Positions 14,251-14,859 of a DNA stretch of 14,859 nt are shown here, in pieces; position 1 is the first letter of the stretch; each line of letters opens with the position of its first letter. A program made the translations under genes and the position numbers. Origin of the DNA: Thermoleophilia bacterium. GTDB taxonomy: Bacteria > Actinomycetota > Thermoleophilia > Miltoncostaeales > Miltoncostaeaceae. The stretch is taken from contig JADGPH010000196.1 of the NCBI GenBank assembly GCA_017882555.1, positions 1 through 14,859 of the forward strand, in the 5' to 3' direction. A model generated the notes under the pieces. That model searched no databases, was not told the origin of the DNA, and worked only from the letters and a program-made list of their open reading frames with translations.

Positions 14251-14859
14251 ATGAGCCCGCACTCCTCGCCGTATCGGCGCGGCCGGGTCGGTATCGGCAT
14301 CGGATTGGTCGTGCTGTTTATCTTCGCGCTCGGGGTGTTCCTGCTGCCGTTCGCCTTCCCGACCGAGGGGGCGATCGTGGCGCGTTTCTCCTCGGTCGCC
14401 CAGTTCAGCCCCCAGACTCCTGGCGGACGAGCGACCGCTGGAATCGCGATCCAGATGCGGAATCCAGGGAGACTCGCACTGACCGTAATGCAGTCCTCGA
14501 CGGTCATCCGCACCCTCATTCCCACACGAGCGGTCCGCAAAGGGTGGATCACCACCCGCTGGGACGGCACCGACGATCTGGGCCGCCCGGTTCCCGACGG
14601 CGTCTATACCCTGCACCTGGTCGCGACGTCGGGAAAGAAGGGCTACAACGCGAGCCGCCGCGCAACGGTGGACCGGACGCGACCGGCCGCGTCGACGGTT
14701 ACCGCGACGTCCGCAAATCTCGGGTTGCTACCGGCGGGAGCGCAATGTGCGATCAGTGTGATGCCGAGCACCTACGCCAGGTTCACCTTTGTCGCCCACC
14801 CGATCCCCGGCGGAGGCGTGACCGGTGGCCCGTACTTCGTGAACCAAGCCACGGCCTTC
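14251..14859 (+). CDS. Membrane-anchored protein with FlgD Ig-like domain (3' truncated)
   Basis: The frame is open from ATG 14251 to the right edge (203 codons), so the C-terminus is missing. An Arg-containing N-terminus (MSPHSSPYRRGR) is followed by a hydrophobic helix at about 13-36, which fits a signal anchor or uncleaved signal peptide. The next ~110 residues form an extracytoplasmic beta domain whose core, from W104-D-G-T-D-D through G-R-P-V-P-D-G-V-Y-T to about residue 123, is the hallmark of the FlgD Ig-like fold (Pfam PF13860 type). The R-x-x-x-V-D-R-T-R-P linker at 137-145 ends the domain. In non-flagellar bacteria this domain is usually an add-on module of secreted proteins, so no flagellum is implied. 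The domain after residue ~158 is cut off and unidentified. In-frame starts at 14161, 14185, 14215 and 14224 are possible, but 14251 gives the cleanest signal-type N-terminus. No ribosome binding site is decisive. Confidence 0.72.
   Translation, partial: MSPHSSPYRRGRVGIGIGLVVLFIFALGVFLLPFAFPTEGAIVARFSSVAQFSPQTPGGRATAGIAIQMRNPGRLALTVMQSSTVIRTLIPTRAVRKGWITTRWDGTDDLGRPVPDGVYTLHLVATSGKKGYNASRRATVDRTRPAASTVTATSANLGLLPAGAQCAISVMPSTYARFTFVAHPIPGGGVTGGPYFVNQATAF

Noticed and set aside
14109..14570. 153-codon reverse-strand frame near the right edge
   Set aside because: The + strand over the same bases encodes a membrane anchor and a FlgD-Ig core. The reverse product has no recognisable features.

Overview
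This GC-rich, densely packed window looks chromosomal and actinobacterial. The pointers are a close relative of the F420-dependent phthiodiolone ketoreductase family, a TreT-type trehalose synthase next to a GT20 enzyme, actinobacterial-style PIG-V and DUF2079 membrane proteins, and frequent GTG starts. Thermoleophilia (Solirubrobacterales/Gaiellales-like) is my best guess for the class, but that is inference from gene content. I see no insertion sequence, tRNA, rRNA, CRISPR array or phage gene.

Left part (1-9443), envelope glycan or glycolipid genes. A 5'-truncated multi-pass membrane protein, probably GT-C-like, runs rightward to 1585. It converges on a leftward block of six genes, listed in transcription order from 9443 down to 1626. 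They are a membrane protein with a degenerate M28 peptidase-like domain; a DPM1/GtrB-type GT2 that probably makes a polyprenyl-phosphate sugar; a GT4 glycosyltransferase; a UPF0104/LPG-synthase-TM flippase-like protein; a DUF2079 membrane protein; and a PIG-V-type mannosyltransferase-like protein. Two junctions are 4-bp stop/start overlaps (GTGA at 6704-6707, ATGA at 4464-4467), one gap is 13 nt, and two are 108 and 133 nt. This suggests one or two operons. A plausible division of labour is charging of a lipid-phosphate sugar carrier in the cytosol (GT2), sugar addition on the inner face (GT4), and transfer on the outer face by integral membrane enzymes (PIG-V-like, possibly DUF2079).

Right part (9563-13966), a tight rightward operon. 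TreT (trehalose glycosyltransferring synthase type) is followed after 1 nt by a GT20 trehalose-6-phosphate synthase-type enzyme. That gene overlaps moaC (molybdenum cofactor biosynthesis) by 8 nt. An LLM-class F420-dependent oxidoreductase follows 13 nt later. Two ways of making trehalose-like disaccharides are therefore translationally linked, with no phosphatase partner visible. The two blocks diverge from a shared 119-nt control region (9444-9562).

Right edge (13967-14859). A 284-nt non-coding stretch with a small GC hairpin precedes a membrane-anchored, FlgD-Ig-domain protein that runs off the window.

The most interesting points are the catalytically disabled M28-like membrane protein with an architecture like eukaryotic GPAA1/GAA1, sitting beside DPM1-like and PIG-V-like genes, and the TreT-GT20 pair in which the GT20 enzyme departs from OtsA at conserved motifs.
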